Positions 1-6,467 of a stretch of DNA of 8,092 nucleotides are shown here, piece by piece (the stretch's first letter is position 1; each line of letters opens with the position of its first letter). Under the pieces are notes generated by a model. It was given only the letters and a program-made list of their open reading frames with translations. It made no database searches and was not told the origin of the DNA. Source of the DNA: Deltaproteobacteria bacterium (GTDB lineage: Bacteria > Desulfobacterota > Binatia > UBA9968); NCBI GenBank assembly GCA_020027655.1, contig JAHKKJ010000144.1, positions 1 through 8,092 of the forward strand, read 5' to 3'. A program made the position numbers and the translations under genes.

Positions 1-225
1 TAATGTGACACTTTGGCGGCTTGATTTTAGGTCTTTATCGAAGGGAATGTAGAGTTGGACGCAGTCGCCGGGAGCGATGAGGTCGTTCGGTTTGGATCGT
101 TTCCCGTTCAGCCGCACGCCATTTTTACGGAAGAGCTTTCTGACATAACCGATGGGAAACCGTTTTTTAAGAAAATTCTCTAACCTCTTGGAACTTTCTC
201 CAGTCGTGATGGAAATTTCTTGCAT
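1..225 (-). CDS. RluC/RluD-family 23S rRNA pseudouridine synthase, N-terminal S4 domain (partial, runs off left edge)
   Basis: Reading the minus strand from an ATG at 225 gives 75 open codons with no stop, so the gene continues past base 1. The peptide begins MQEISITTGESSKRLENFLK. It contains an S4-type RNA-binding pattern: S-K-R-L-E-N-F-L, then Y-V-R-K-L-F-R-K-N-G-V-R-L-N-G-K-R, then a proline and L-I-A-P-G-D-C-V. This is the usual N-terminus of RluC/RluD enzymes, which convert uridines in 23S rRNA to pseudouridine. The catalytic domain with its aspartate is outside the window, so the exact family member (RluC, RluD or another S4-domain protein) cannot be named. An AAAGGTG stretch sits almost directly against the ATG, closer than ideal. 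A GTG at 228 or a TTG at 264 are in-frame alternative starts. The gene diverges from the aromatic cluster and is probably unrelated to it functionally. Confidence 0.75.
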   Translation of the reverse strand, partial: MQEISITTGESSKRLENFLKKRFPIGYVRKLFRKNGVRLNGKRSKPNDLIAPGDCVQLYIPFDKDLKSSRQSVTL

Positions 226-360
226 CACCTTTATGAGATAACCAGGAGCGCACTCCGTCGTCAAGAGTAGAATAGAGCAATATTTGCAATTCTGTAGGAA
301 TTAAGATAGCTTACGTGGGTGGCGCCAAGGAATAAGCCTTGTTGTTAGCGCCTGGGTGAG
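226..360. other. Divergent intergenic region upstream of pheA
   Basis: These 135 bases separate the minus-strand pseudouridine synthase gene from pheA, so promoters for both directions should lie here. A TTGCAA at 284-289 resembles a -35 box, but what follows at 16-18 bases spacing is a poor -10 match. On the minus strand, TTGACG (259-264) is followed 18 bases later by TATCTC, also only a partial match. Neither is strong enough to call. A short GTG-initiated ORF at 315 ends at a TAA after six codons and has no run of Phe or Tyr codons, so there is no sign of a classical pheA leader-peptide attenuator. Confidence 0.5.
321..352 (+). promoter_or_regulatory. Predicted 5' leader hairpin just upstream of the pheA ribosome binding site
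   Basis: An inner stem pairs CAAGG (326-330) with CCTTG (337-341) around a six-base AATAAG loop. It stacks on an outer stem pairing GGCGC (321-325) with GCGCC (348-352), leaving a six-base one-sided bulge (342-347). The structure ends six bases before the GAGGTG ribosome-binding-like sequence at 358-363. No U-run follows, so it is not an intrinsic terminator as drawn. It may influence translation initiation or mRNA stability of the operon, but this is an inference from base pairing alone. Confidence 0.35.
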
Positions 361-1443
361 GTGTTATTGAGCCGTAAAGAGTCGGTCGATGCTCTCAGAA
401 AAAAGATCGATCAGATTGATGAAAAAGTTGTTGCTCTTCTAAACGACCGTGCTTCGCTTGCGCTAAAGATCGGTCATAGTAAAAGGCTCAACCACGAAGT
501 AATTTACGCGCCTAGTCGCGAGCAAGAGGTTCTTCGCCGGGTCGCGCAGTTAACTAACGGTCCGCTGTCCCAACACGCAATACGTTCTGTCTTCAGAGAA
601 GTCATCGGTGCCTGCCGTTCCCTCGAGTCACCGCTGAAGGTCGCTTTTTTCGGGGCCGAGGCTACTTACACCCACCTCGCCGCCAGGGAAAAATTCGGCT
701 CCCTAGCCACGTTACTTCCGACAGCCAGCATCAGCGAGGTTTTTCAGGAAGTGAGGCAGGGGCGGGTTTCTTTTGGCGTTGTGCCGATAGAAAACTCAAC
801 CGAAGGGGTAGTGGGGCAAACCCTGGATCTGCTGGTAGAGTCTGACTTGCGGATTTGTGCGGAAGTTTTCTTGGACGTTCACCATAATTTATTGTCGCGC
901 AGTGGTCGCGCAGAAGATATTGAGAAGATTGTTTCTCACCCGCAGGCGCTGGGCCAGTGCCGTCGCTGGCTCGCCGCGCATTTTCCCAAGGTCGATGTGG
1001 AAGAGGTCGGAAGCACGGCTCACGCGGCCATGATGGCGGCGGAGGATGGCAAGCTCGCTGCCATATCCAGTACCTTGGCGAAGGAAGTTTATGATCTTCA
1101 AATGGTCGCGGAAAATATCGAGGATCAGAGCAATAACATCACGAGGTTTTTGATTATCGGCCACGATGATTCAAAGCGCAGTAGGGATGACAAAACGTCG
1201 CTGGTCTTTTCAGTCAAAGATGAGCCGGGAATTTTGCACCGCATGTTGGAGCCCTTCGCCAAGAGCCGAATCAACCTGACGAAGATCGAGTCCCGCCCGT
1301 TGAAGGATAAACCCTGGGAGTACATGTTTTTCATCGATTTCAGGGGACACAAAGAAGAAGGGGGGGTGAAAAGAGCCATTAAGAAGCTTGAGAGAAGTTG
1401 TCTCTTCTTGAAGGTCTTGGGCTCTTACCCGAGTGGCATATGA
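361..1443 (+). CDS. pheA: Bifunctional chorismate mutase / prephenate dehydratase (P-protein)
   Basis: This enzyme rearranges chorismate to prephenate and then dehydrates and decarboxylates it to phenylpyruvate, the committed route to phenylalanine. Residues about 6-90 form an AroQ-type chorismate mutase helix domain (ALRKKIDQID, LLNDRASLALKIG). Residues about 92-268 are the prephenate dehydratase domain, with GAEATYTH near 98, PIENSTEG at 142-149, HPQALGQC at 193-200 and the catalytic-type TRF at 261-263. Residues about 280-355 are an ACT domain with EPGILH and ESRP (310-313), the pattern linked to phenylalanine feedback in this family. At 360 aa it matches the usual length. The start is uncertain: GTG at 361 has a ribosome binding site almost touching it, whereas TTG at 367 follows GAGGTG (358-363) and may be preferred; the choice changes only two residues. 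An in-frame TAG at 346-348 limits upstream extension. It appears to be the first gene of the operon, and its stop overlaps the next start. Confidence 0.95.
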   Translation: MLLSRKESVDALRKKIDQIDEKVVALLNDRASLALKIGHSKRLNHEVIYAPSREQEVLRRVAQLTNGPLSQHAIRSVFREVIGACRSLESPLKVAFFGAEATYTHLAAREKFGSLATLLPTASISEVFQEVRQGRVSFGVVPIENSTEGVVGQTLDLLVESDLRICAEVFLDVHHNLLSRSGRAEDIEKIVSHPQALGQCRRWLAAHFPKVDVEEVGSTAHAAMMAAEDGKLAAISSTLAKEVYDLQMVAENIEDQSNNITRFLIIGHDDSKRSRDDKTSLVFSVKDEPGILHRMLEPFAKSRINLTKIESRPLKDKPWEYMFFIDFRGHKEEGGVKRAIKKLERSCLFLKVLGSYPSGI

Positions 1444-2537
1444 ACCCGGCCGATAGCGTCCCCGAATATATCCGCAGGTTGGTGCCCTATTTGCCAGGCA
1501 AGCCCATCGAAGAAGTCGAGCGGGAATACGGCATTTCCAACTCCGTCAAGCTTGCTTCCAACGAAAATCCGTTGGGTCCGTCGCCCAAAGCGATCCGTGC
1601 CATTCGAGATAAGCTGGATCAGCTGCATCTCTATCCCGACGGGGACTCCTTTTACCTGAAATCTGCTTTAGCGAATAAGTTAGAGATTAGTCCTGAGCGA
1701 CTGATATTCGGGAACGGCTCCAATGAAGTGATCGAGTTGGCGGTTAGGACCTTCATGCGTCCGGGCGATGAAGCTGTCATGGCGCGCCAGGCCTTCGTGG
1801 TATATCAGTTGGTGGTTCAGGCTGCGGGCGGCGTGGGTAAGGCGGTACCGCTAAAGAACTTTACGCATGATCTTTCAGCTATCGCTAAAGCCATCGGCCC
1901 GAAGACGCGAGTCGTTTTTCTCGCCAATCCGAATAACCCGACAGGGACAATCTATCGGCGAGACGAATGGGAGGACTTTCTCCGAAAGATCTCCCCCGAG
2001 GTTTTAATTATCGTCGATGAGGCCTATTTCGAATATGTCGCGGATGCAGACTATCCCGACTCATTAAAATATCACGACCGCGGCAAAGCGCTGTTGACGC
2101 TCAGGACCTTTTCCAAGCTTTATGGCTTAGCCGGCCTTAGGATCGGCTATGGGATAGCGTCCAAAGAAATCGTGGCTCTTCTGCACCGAGTTCGCCAGCC
2201 GTTCAACGTCAACGCTGTGGCACAGTGGGCGGCGCTGGCGGCTTTGGAGGATCAAGAACATGTGCGGCGGAGCCTGGACGTCAACCGAGAGGGCATGGAG
2301 TACCTCGCCGGCGAAATCGCCAACCTCGGCTTAGAGCAGATTCCAAGCAGCGCGAATTTTATTTTCCTCCGAGTGGGAAACGGCAACGACGTGTTCCAAC
2401 AGTTGCTTGCTCAAGCAGTCATCGTGCGACCCATGGCTGTATACGAGTTTCCGGAGTATGTGAGGGTCACCATCGGTACCATGGACGAGAACCGGAAATT
2501 CATCCACGCCCTAAAGAAAATCATTAAATCCTATTAG
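1440..2537 (+). CDS. hisC: HisC-family pyridoxal-phosphate aminotransferase (histidinol-phosphate / aromatic aminotransferase)
   Basis: This is a fold-type I aminotransferase of the histidinol-phosphate aminotransferase family, 365 aa from the ATG at 1440. The frame is open further upstream to a TTG at 1398. The ATG is chosen because it forms an ATGA overlap with the pheA stop, typical of translational coupling, and gives a standard N-terminus (PADSVPEYIRRLVPY). Family motifs are complete: LASNENPLGPSP (38-49), GNGSNE (91-96), NPNNPTG (163-169), VDEAY with the cofactor-binding aspartate at 193, SKLYGLAGLRIGYG with the Schiff-base lysine at 226, and the C-terminal VRVTIGT arginine at 342. In E. 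coli, HisC makes histidinol phosphate. Homologues sitting in aromatic clusters often transaminate phenylpyruvate and 4-hydroxyphenylpyruvate, or prephenate. No histidine genes are nearby, so an aromatic role, alone or alongside histidine synthesis, is likely but inferred from context. Confidence 0.9.
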   Translation: MNPADSVPEYIRRLVPYLPGKPIEEVEREYGISNSVKLASNENPLGPSPKAIRAIRDKLDQLHLYPDGDSFYLKSALANKLEISPERLIFGNGSNEVIELAVRTFMRPGDEAVMARQAFVVYQLVVQAAGGVGKAVPLKNFTHDLSAIAKAIGPKTRVVFLANPNNPTGTIYRRDEWEDFLRKISPEVLIIVDEAYFEYVADADYPDSLKYHDRGKALLTLRTFSKLYGLAGLRIGYGIASKEIVALLHRVRQPFNVNAVAQWAALAALEDQEHVRRSLDVNREGMEYLAGEIANLGLEQIPSSANFIFLRVGNGNDVFQQLLAQAVIVRPMAVYEFPEYVRVTIGTMDENRKFIHALKKIIKSY

Positions 2538-2558
2538 AGATAAGAAATTGGTCAAACG

Positions 2559-3572
2559 ATGATTGTTGTTCTAAAACCCGGGATCAGGCGCGACGAGATT
2601 CAACGAGTCGTTGAGCGAATCGAAAGCTTTGGTTTGCGCGCGCACCTGTCTGAGGGAGAAGAGAGAACCATTATCGGGGCCATTGGCGATGAACGCCTTT
2701 TGGCAGATCAGACACTGGAGTCGTTTCCCGGGGTCGAAAAAGTTCTTCCTATTCTTAAGCCCTACAAACTTGTCAGCCGGGAGTTTCAACCAAGCAATAC
2801 CGTTATTCAGGTTAATGGACGTAGAATCGGCGACAAAAAAATTCACGTCATGGCCGGTCCCTGTTCCGTGGAATCGCAAGAGCAAGTCTTAGGAGCAGCT
2901 ATTCCGGTCAAAGAAGCCGGGGCGACGTTTCTGCGCGGCGGCGCTTACAAACCGAGAACCTCGCCCTATAGCTTCCAGGGTTTGGGCCCGGAAGGTTTGG
3001 ATCATTTGGCTCATGCTCGTGAAGTTACTGGCTTGCCGATCATCACCGAAGTGCTTGATCCCCGGGACTTGGATGTTGTGTGTAAGTATACAGATGTTCT
3101 GCAGATCGGGGCGCGCAACATGCAGAACTTTAAGCTGCTCACGGACGTCGGCAAGCTTGACAAACCGGTCATGCTCAAGCGCGGTTTGAGCGCTACCATC
3201 CAAGAGTTTCTCCTTTCCGCCGAATACATTGCGACTGAAGGCAACCGAAGAATCATCCTCTGTGAGCGGGGCATTAGAACTTACGAGACCGAGACACGCA
3301 ACACCCTCGACTTGAGCGCCGTGCCGGTGCTCAAGCAGTTGACGCACTTGCCAGTGTTCGTCGATCCGAGTCACGGCACGGGAAGATGGGATCTAGTGGC
3401 ACCCATGGCCTTGGCGGCTGTCGCGGCGGGAGCTGACGGACTTTTGATTGAGGTCCATCCCAAGCCCGAAGTGGCTTTGAGTGACGGTCCACAGTCGCTC
3501 AAGCCGCCCAAGTTCGCTGCACTCATGGAACAGCTGAAAAAACTTGCGGTTGCGTTGGGCAGGGAGGTTTAG
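2559..3572 (+). CDS. aroF: 3-deoxy-7-phosphoheptulonate (DAHP) synthase, class I-beta with N-terminal ferredoxin-like domain
   Basis: This enzyme condenses phosphoenolpyruvate and erythrose 4-phosphate into DAHP, the first step of the shikimate pathway. It is 337 aa, close to the Thermotoga maritima enzyme. Residues 1 to about 70 form the small ferredoxin-like regulatory domain (MIVVLKPGIRRDEIQRVVER, then GDERLLADQTLESFPGVEKV). The TIM-barrel follows with MAGPCSVES (98-106), FLRGGAYKPRTSPYSFQG (124-141), LQIGARNMQN, MLKRGLSATIQEFLLSAEYI, CERGIRTYE and DPSHGTGR. The expected metal ligands are visible as Cys102, His272, Glu298 and Asp309. There is no fused chorismate mutase; in this operon that activity is on PheA. 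In Thermotoga this N-terminal domain mediates inhibition by tyrosine and phenylalanine, so similar feedback is plausible. The ATG at 2559 follows hisC by 21 bases, and its ribosome binding site is weak (GAGATAAG). Its stop shares one base with the tyrA start. The symbol aroF is used loosely for this class. Confidence 0.95.
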   Translation: MIVVLKPGIRRDEIQRVVERIESFGLRAHLSEGEERTIIGAIGDERLLADQTLESFPGVEKVLPILKPYKLVSREFQPSNTVIQVNGRRIGDKKIHVMAGPCSVESQEQVLGAAIPVKEAGATFLRGGAYKPRTSPYSFQGLGPEGLDHLAHAREVTGLPIITEVLDPRDLDVVCKYTDVLQIGARNMQNFKLLTDVGKLDKPVMLKRGLSATIQEFLLSAEYIATEGNRRIILCERGIRTYETETRNTLDLSAVPVLKQLTHLPVFVDPSHGTGRWDLVAPMALAAVAAGADGLLIEVHPKPEVALSDGPQSLKPPKFAALMEQLKKLAVALGREV

Positions 3573-3574
3573 TG
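3561..3574 (+). promoter_or_regulatory. Strong ribosome binding site and TAGTG stop/start overlap at aroF-tyrA
   Basis: AGGGAGG (3561-3567) lies four bases before the tyrA GTG start at 3572-3574, whose first base is the last base of the aroF TAG stop (3570-3572). The strong Shine-Dalgarno match settles this non-ATG start and suggests that tyrA translation is coupled to aroF. Confidence 0.8.
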
Positions 3575-4435
3575 GCCTTGATTTTTCGGCGGATGGTGGT
3601 GGTTGGGGTGGGACTGATCGGCGGTTCGTTAGCACTGGATGCGCGCAAGCGCGGTTTGGTCGGTGAGATCATCGGTGTTGGACGCGGACAAGCAAACCTG
3701 AGGTTTGCCCAGCGACAAGGTGTTATCGATCGTTATGTGACGACAGAGACGGATATTCCCGAGGACACGGATCTGTTGATGATGGCCACGCCGGTGCAAA
3801 CCACAGTCTCTCTGACAAAAACATTTTTGCCCGTACTACGGCCGGGCTGCATTGTCAGTGATGTTGGCAGCGTAAAGGCGGAGATTGTTCGGGGAATGGA
3901 AAGACTACTGCCATCCACTATTCCTTTTGTAGCTGGCCATCCCATCGCCGGGGGGGAGCAGTGGGGTGCCCGCGCGGCGAAGGCAGACCTTTTTGTCGGT
4001 CATCGCTGCATTTTGACGCCGATCAAGAGCACCGATTCGGCGGCGTTGAGGAAAGTCGCCTTGCTGTGGCGCAAGGTCGGAGCAAAAGTAGAGATGATGG
4101 ATCCGGAAACCCATGACCGGGTTTTAGGAATCATCAGCCACTTGCCCCATGTGTTAGTCTATGCTCTTGTGAACACCCTGGCGCGGAGTCGGGTGCGCGG
4201 TATCGATCTGAAAACCTACTGTGCCGGTGGCTTCAAAGATTTTACCAGAATCGCATCGAGCCGTCCCGAGTTGTGGCGCGACATCTGCCTGATGAACCGC
4301 CGCGCCGTTGGCCAGTCGCTCGGGGACTACATCAAAATCCTCGAACAGCTTAAGCGCTGGATCGAAGACGGTAAAGGTAGCTTGCTGGAAAAAGAATTTG
4401 CGCGAGCCAACGAAATCCGCGCCCAGATTGCGTAG
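3572..4435 (+). CDS. tyrA: Prephenate (or arogenate) dehydrogenase, TyrA family
   Basis: TyrA oxidatively decarboxylates prephenate to 4-hydroxyphenylpyruvate (or arogenate to tyrosine) with NAD+ or NADP+. The 287-aa protein has an N-terminal Rossmann fold with VGVGLIGGSLA (10-21), then a helical dimerisation domain. Family catalytic or binding positions are present: Ser100 in DVGSVKAEI, His123 in GHPIAGGE, His190 in ISHLPH, and Arg226 in GGFKDFTRIASS. There is no fused chorismate mutase and no obvious C-terminal ACT domain. At the end of the second beta strand, where NAD-specific TyrA proteins usually carry an aspartate, the sequence reads IIGVGRGQ, giving Gly37 and Arg38. This favours NADP+ or mixed cofactor use, as in cyanobacterial arogenate dehydrogenases; that reading is an inference. 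The GTG start is supported by a strong ribosome binding site overlapping the aroF end. aroA follows after 11 bases. Confidence 0.93.
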   Translation: MALIFRRMVVVGVGLIGGSLALDARKRGLVGEIIGVGRGQANLRFAQRQGVIDRYVTTETDIPEDTDLLMMATPVQTTVSLTKTFLPVLRPGCIVSDVGSVKAEIVRGMERLLPSTIPFVAGHPIAGGEQWGARAAKADLFVGHRCILTPIKSTDSAALRKVALLWRKVGAKVEMMDPETHDRVLGIISHLPHVLVYALVNTLARSRVRGIDLKTYCAGGFKDFTRIASSRPELWRDICLMNRRAVGQSLGDYIKILEQLKRWIEDGKGSLLEKEFARANEIRAQIA

Positions 4436-4446
4436 CCCCTTACGAC

Positions 4447-5754
4447 ATGAAGCGAATCGAGCCAACCAAACGGCCCTTGCGCGGGGAGATCAGCGTGCCG
4501 GGAGACAAATCCATCGGCCATCGCGCGGTTATTTTTGCCAGTATCGCACACGGGCGGAGCACCATTTTCAATCTATCAGGAGGCGAGGACAATCTACGAA
4601 CCGTGCAGGCCTTCAAAGATATGGGGGTAAAGATCTGGTCTGAAAGCGATCTCCTCTGTATCGACGGAAATGGATGGGATAGTTTGTCCAAGCCCAACGA
4701 AACGGTTGACTGCGGCAACTCCGGAACCGCCATGCGGCTTCTGTCGGGAGTCTTGGCCGGCCGTCCTTTTACCAGCCGGCTGGACGGCGACCCTTCGCTT
4801 CGGCAGCGACCCATGCAGCGAGTGATCGATCCCTTGAGCCGGATGGGAGCCCAGATTAGGAGCAAAGAAGGGAAAGGTTTGGCGCCCCTGGAAATCCAGG
4901 GCGGCAAGCTGAAAGGCATCGACTATAGAATGCCCGTCGCCAGTGCCCAGGTGAAATCAGCGATCCTATTGGCGGGGCTGCAAGCCGACGGGATTACAAG
5001 TCTGGAAGAGCCGCAAAGTTCCCGTGATCACACCGAACTGATGATCAAGGGTTTTGGGGGCGAAGCCAAAGTTGACGGTCGTTCGGTTGTGGTTGCCGGC
5101 GGGCAGAAGCTTTCCGCAAGAGAAGTGCGCATACCGGGTGATATTTCATCGGCGGCTTTTTTCCTTGTGGCGGCAGCGGTGATTCCAGGTTCGGAAATCA
5201 TCGTTCGGGATGTCGGCGTGAATCCGACCCGCGATGGCGCGATCGAAGTCCTGCGCCGTATGGGAGCCAAAATCGAGTTCCTCAACCGGCGGATCGAAAC
5301 GGGGGAGCCCGTCGTCGACATTAAAGTTTGCGGCAGCCAATTGGCAGGCATCGACATCGGCCCCGAGATGGCGGCGCGAACCATCGATGAGTATCCCATT
5401 TTAGCGGTGGCGGGTGCGCTGGCGGAAGGGACGACCACGATCTCCGGCGTCAAAGAACTCCGCTACAAAGAGTCGGATCGTATCGCCACTATGACAGAGG
5501 GCCTGCGTCATCTGGGGGTCGAGGTCGAAGAACGGGATGACGGCATGACCATTCGAGGCGGCAAGCCCCTTGAGGCGGCAAGCGTAAAGACCTATGGTGA
5601 TCATAGGGTCGCCATGTCCTTGGCGATCGCCGGCTTGTCCACGAATGGCGGCCTGCAAATGGACGACGCAGGCTGCGTCGATACTTCGTTCCCCGGGTTT
5701 TTTGATTTATTGAACCGGGTGCGCTCGCATTCAGTCAGCCGAGAGAGTATATAG
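4447..5754 (+). CDS. aroA: 3-phosphoshikimate 1-carboxyvinyltransferase (EPSP synthase)
   Basis: This enzyme transfers the enolpyruvyl group of phosphoenolpyruvate to shikimate 3-phosphate, the penultimate step to chorismate. The 435-aa protein covers the full two-domain fold. Motifs in order are VPGDKSIGHRA (17-27), DCGNSGTAMRLL (88-99), RPM (121-123), PVASAQVKSA (163-172), SRDHTE (192-197), PGDISSAAFFL (230-240), DEYP with the catalytic-type aspartate at 314, LRYKESDR (338-345) and GDHRVAM (384-390). The overall pattern resembles Bacillus-type sequences more than E. coli. The first motif has Gly24 where PGDKSISHR is usual, and the position matching E. coli Pro101 is leucine. The glycine matching E. 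coli Gly96 is kept, so no claim about glyphosate tolerance is made. The ATG start gives the standard N-terminus although no clear ribosome binding site precedes it, which fits translational coupling with tyrA 11 bases upstream. Confidence 0.95.
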   Translation: MKRIEPTKRPLRGEISVPGDKSIGHRAVIFASIAHGRSTIFNLSGGEDNLRTVQAFKDMGVKIWSESDLLCIDGNGWDSLSKPNETVDCGNSGTAMRLLSGVLAGRPFTSRLDGDPSLRQRPMQRVIDPLSRMGAQIRSKEGKGLAPLEIQGGKLKGIDYRMPVASAQVKSAILLAGLQADGITSLEEPQSSRDHTELMIKGFGGEAKVDGRSVVVAGGQKLSAREVRIPGDISSAAFFLVAAAVIPGSEIIVRDVGVNPTRDGAIEVLRRMGAKIEFLNRRIETGEPVVDIKVCGSQLAGIDIGPEMAARTIDEYPILAVAGALAEGTTTISGVKELRYKESDRIATMTEGLRHLGVEVEERDDGMTIRGGKPLEAASVKTYGDHRVAMSLAIAGLSTNGGLQMDDAGCVDTSFPGFFDLLNRVRSHSVSRESI

Positions 5755-5766
5755 GCGCGGAAGACG

Positions 5767-6444
5767 GTGAGCGCATTGATTATTGCCATTGATGGTCCAT
5801 CAGCAGCGGGAAAAAGCACACTGGCGAAGCGGCTCGCCAAGGATCTGGGCTTTACCTATTTGGATACCGGGGCTATGTATCGGGCTCTCGCGCTCAAGGT
5901 CTTGAGTGAGGGCATCGATATCAGCAACGACGGTGCGCTTACGGAACTCATTGACAGAACGGAAATCGACATCGCCGAAACCGGAGGCAAGCTGAAGGTG
6001 CTGTTGGATGGGGAGGACGTTTCGGAGGAGATTCGGACACCCGAGGTCAGCCAAATGGCGTCAAAAACTTCAGCGCTGAAGGTGGTGCGCCACTGGATGT
6101 TGTTATTACAGCGGGCCTTGGGCCAACGCGGGAATGTCGTGGCGGAGGGTAGAGATATCGGCACGGTAGTTTTCCCCGATGCTGAAGTGAAGATTTACCT
6201 CGATGCCTCGGTGCAAGAGAGAGCGCGCAGGCGCGTCGAGGAATTACGGAAGGCGGGCCGGCAAGTAAGTCTAGATGAAACGCTCCGGGAGATGGGGGAA
6301 AGGGACAAAAGGGACAGCGAGCGCGATCTGGCACCGCTACGTAAGGCGAACGATGCCATCGCCATCGATTCCACCTCGCTGGACGCCGAAACCCTGGCAC
6401 AAAGAGTGATGCAAGAGATTCATAAGAAGCCTTTAGCAAATTAA
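5767..6444 (+). CDS. cmk: Cytidylate kinase (CMP/dCMP kinase)
   Basis: Cytidylate kinase phosphorylates CMP and dCMP with ATP in pyrimidine nucleotide salvage. The 225-aa protein has the P-loop IDGPSAAGKST (8-18), YLDTGAMYRAL (31-41) for nucleotide monophosphate binding, VVAEGRDIGTVVFPDA (124-139), and the lid-type region ERDKRDSERDLAPLRKANDAIAIDST (about 178-203). Length and motif order are those of the bacterial Cmk family. The GTG start is preferred because it gives a short N-terminus before the P-loop and is preceded by GGAAG (5759-5763), although the spacing is short. It begins 12 bases after aroA and ends 20 bases before rpsA. The aroA-cmk-rpsA linkage is widespread in bacteria and probably reflects shared transcription rather than a shared pathway. 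Confidence 0.95.
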   Translation: MSALIIAIDGPSAAGKSTLAKRLAKDLGFTYLDTGAMYRALALKVLSEGIDISNDGALTELIDRTEIDIAETGGKLKVLLDGEDVSEEIRTPEVSQMASKTSALKVVRHWMLLLQRALGQRGNVVAEGRDIGTVVFPDAEVKIYLDASVQERARRRVEELRKAGRQVSLDETLREMGERDKRDSERDLAPLRKANDAIAIDSTSLDAETLAQRVMQEIHKKPLAN

Positions 6445-6452
6445 ACAAGATC

Positions 6453-6467
6453 GGAGTTACCTTCATG
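6453..6467 (+). promoter_or_regulatory. rpsA ribosome binding site and start
   Basis: GGAG at 6453-6456 sits eight bases before the ATG at 6465-6467, in the 20-base gap after the cmk stop. It supports the rpsA start. The gap leaves no room for a separate rpsA promoter or a long S1-binding leader, although a promoter inside cmk cannot be excluded. Confidence 0.7.

Noticed and set aside
315..335. Short GTG-initiated ORF as a possible pheA leader peptide
   Set aside because: It has only six codons and no phenylalanine or tyrosine codons, so it does not fit an attenuation leader.
1398..1439. Upstream TTG start extending hisC by 14 residues
   Set aside because: The extension lies inside the pheA coding region and adds a non-family N-terminus, while the ATG at 1440 gives an ATGA overlap and a standard HisC start.
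2225..2527. 100-codon open frame on the plus strand within hisC
   Set aside because: It is a +1 shadow of the hisC C-terminus, with a Gly/Arg-rich low-complexity product and no ribosome binding site or domain.
2889..3374. 161-codon open frame on the minus strand
   Set aside because: It is antisense to the strongly conserved DAHP synthase barrel, has no recognisable domain, and is explained by codon bias of the real gene.
4772..4783. Perfect 12-bp palindrome CCAGCCGGCTGG
   Set aside because: It lies in the middle of aroA and has no loop, no T-run and no sign of being an operator; it is a likely chance result of GC-rich codons.
4440..4919. 159-codon open frame on the minus strand
   Set aside because: It is antisense to aroA, rich in Ser, Pro and Arg as expected for a shadow frame, and shows no family motif.
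5028..5453. 141-codon open frame on the minus strand
   Set aside because: It is antisense to conserved aroA sequence, and its composition is typical of a shadow frame.
5664..5680. Eight-base inverted repeat with a one-base centre near the end of aroA
   Set aside because: It could look like a terminator stem, but it encodes the conserved DDAGCVDTSFP region, has too small a loop and no T-run, and cmk follows closely in the same direction.
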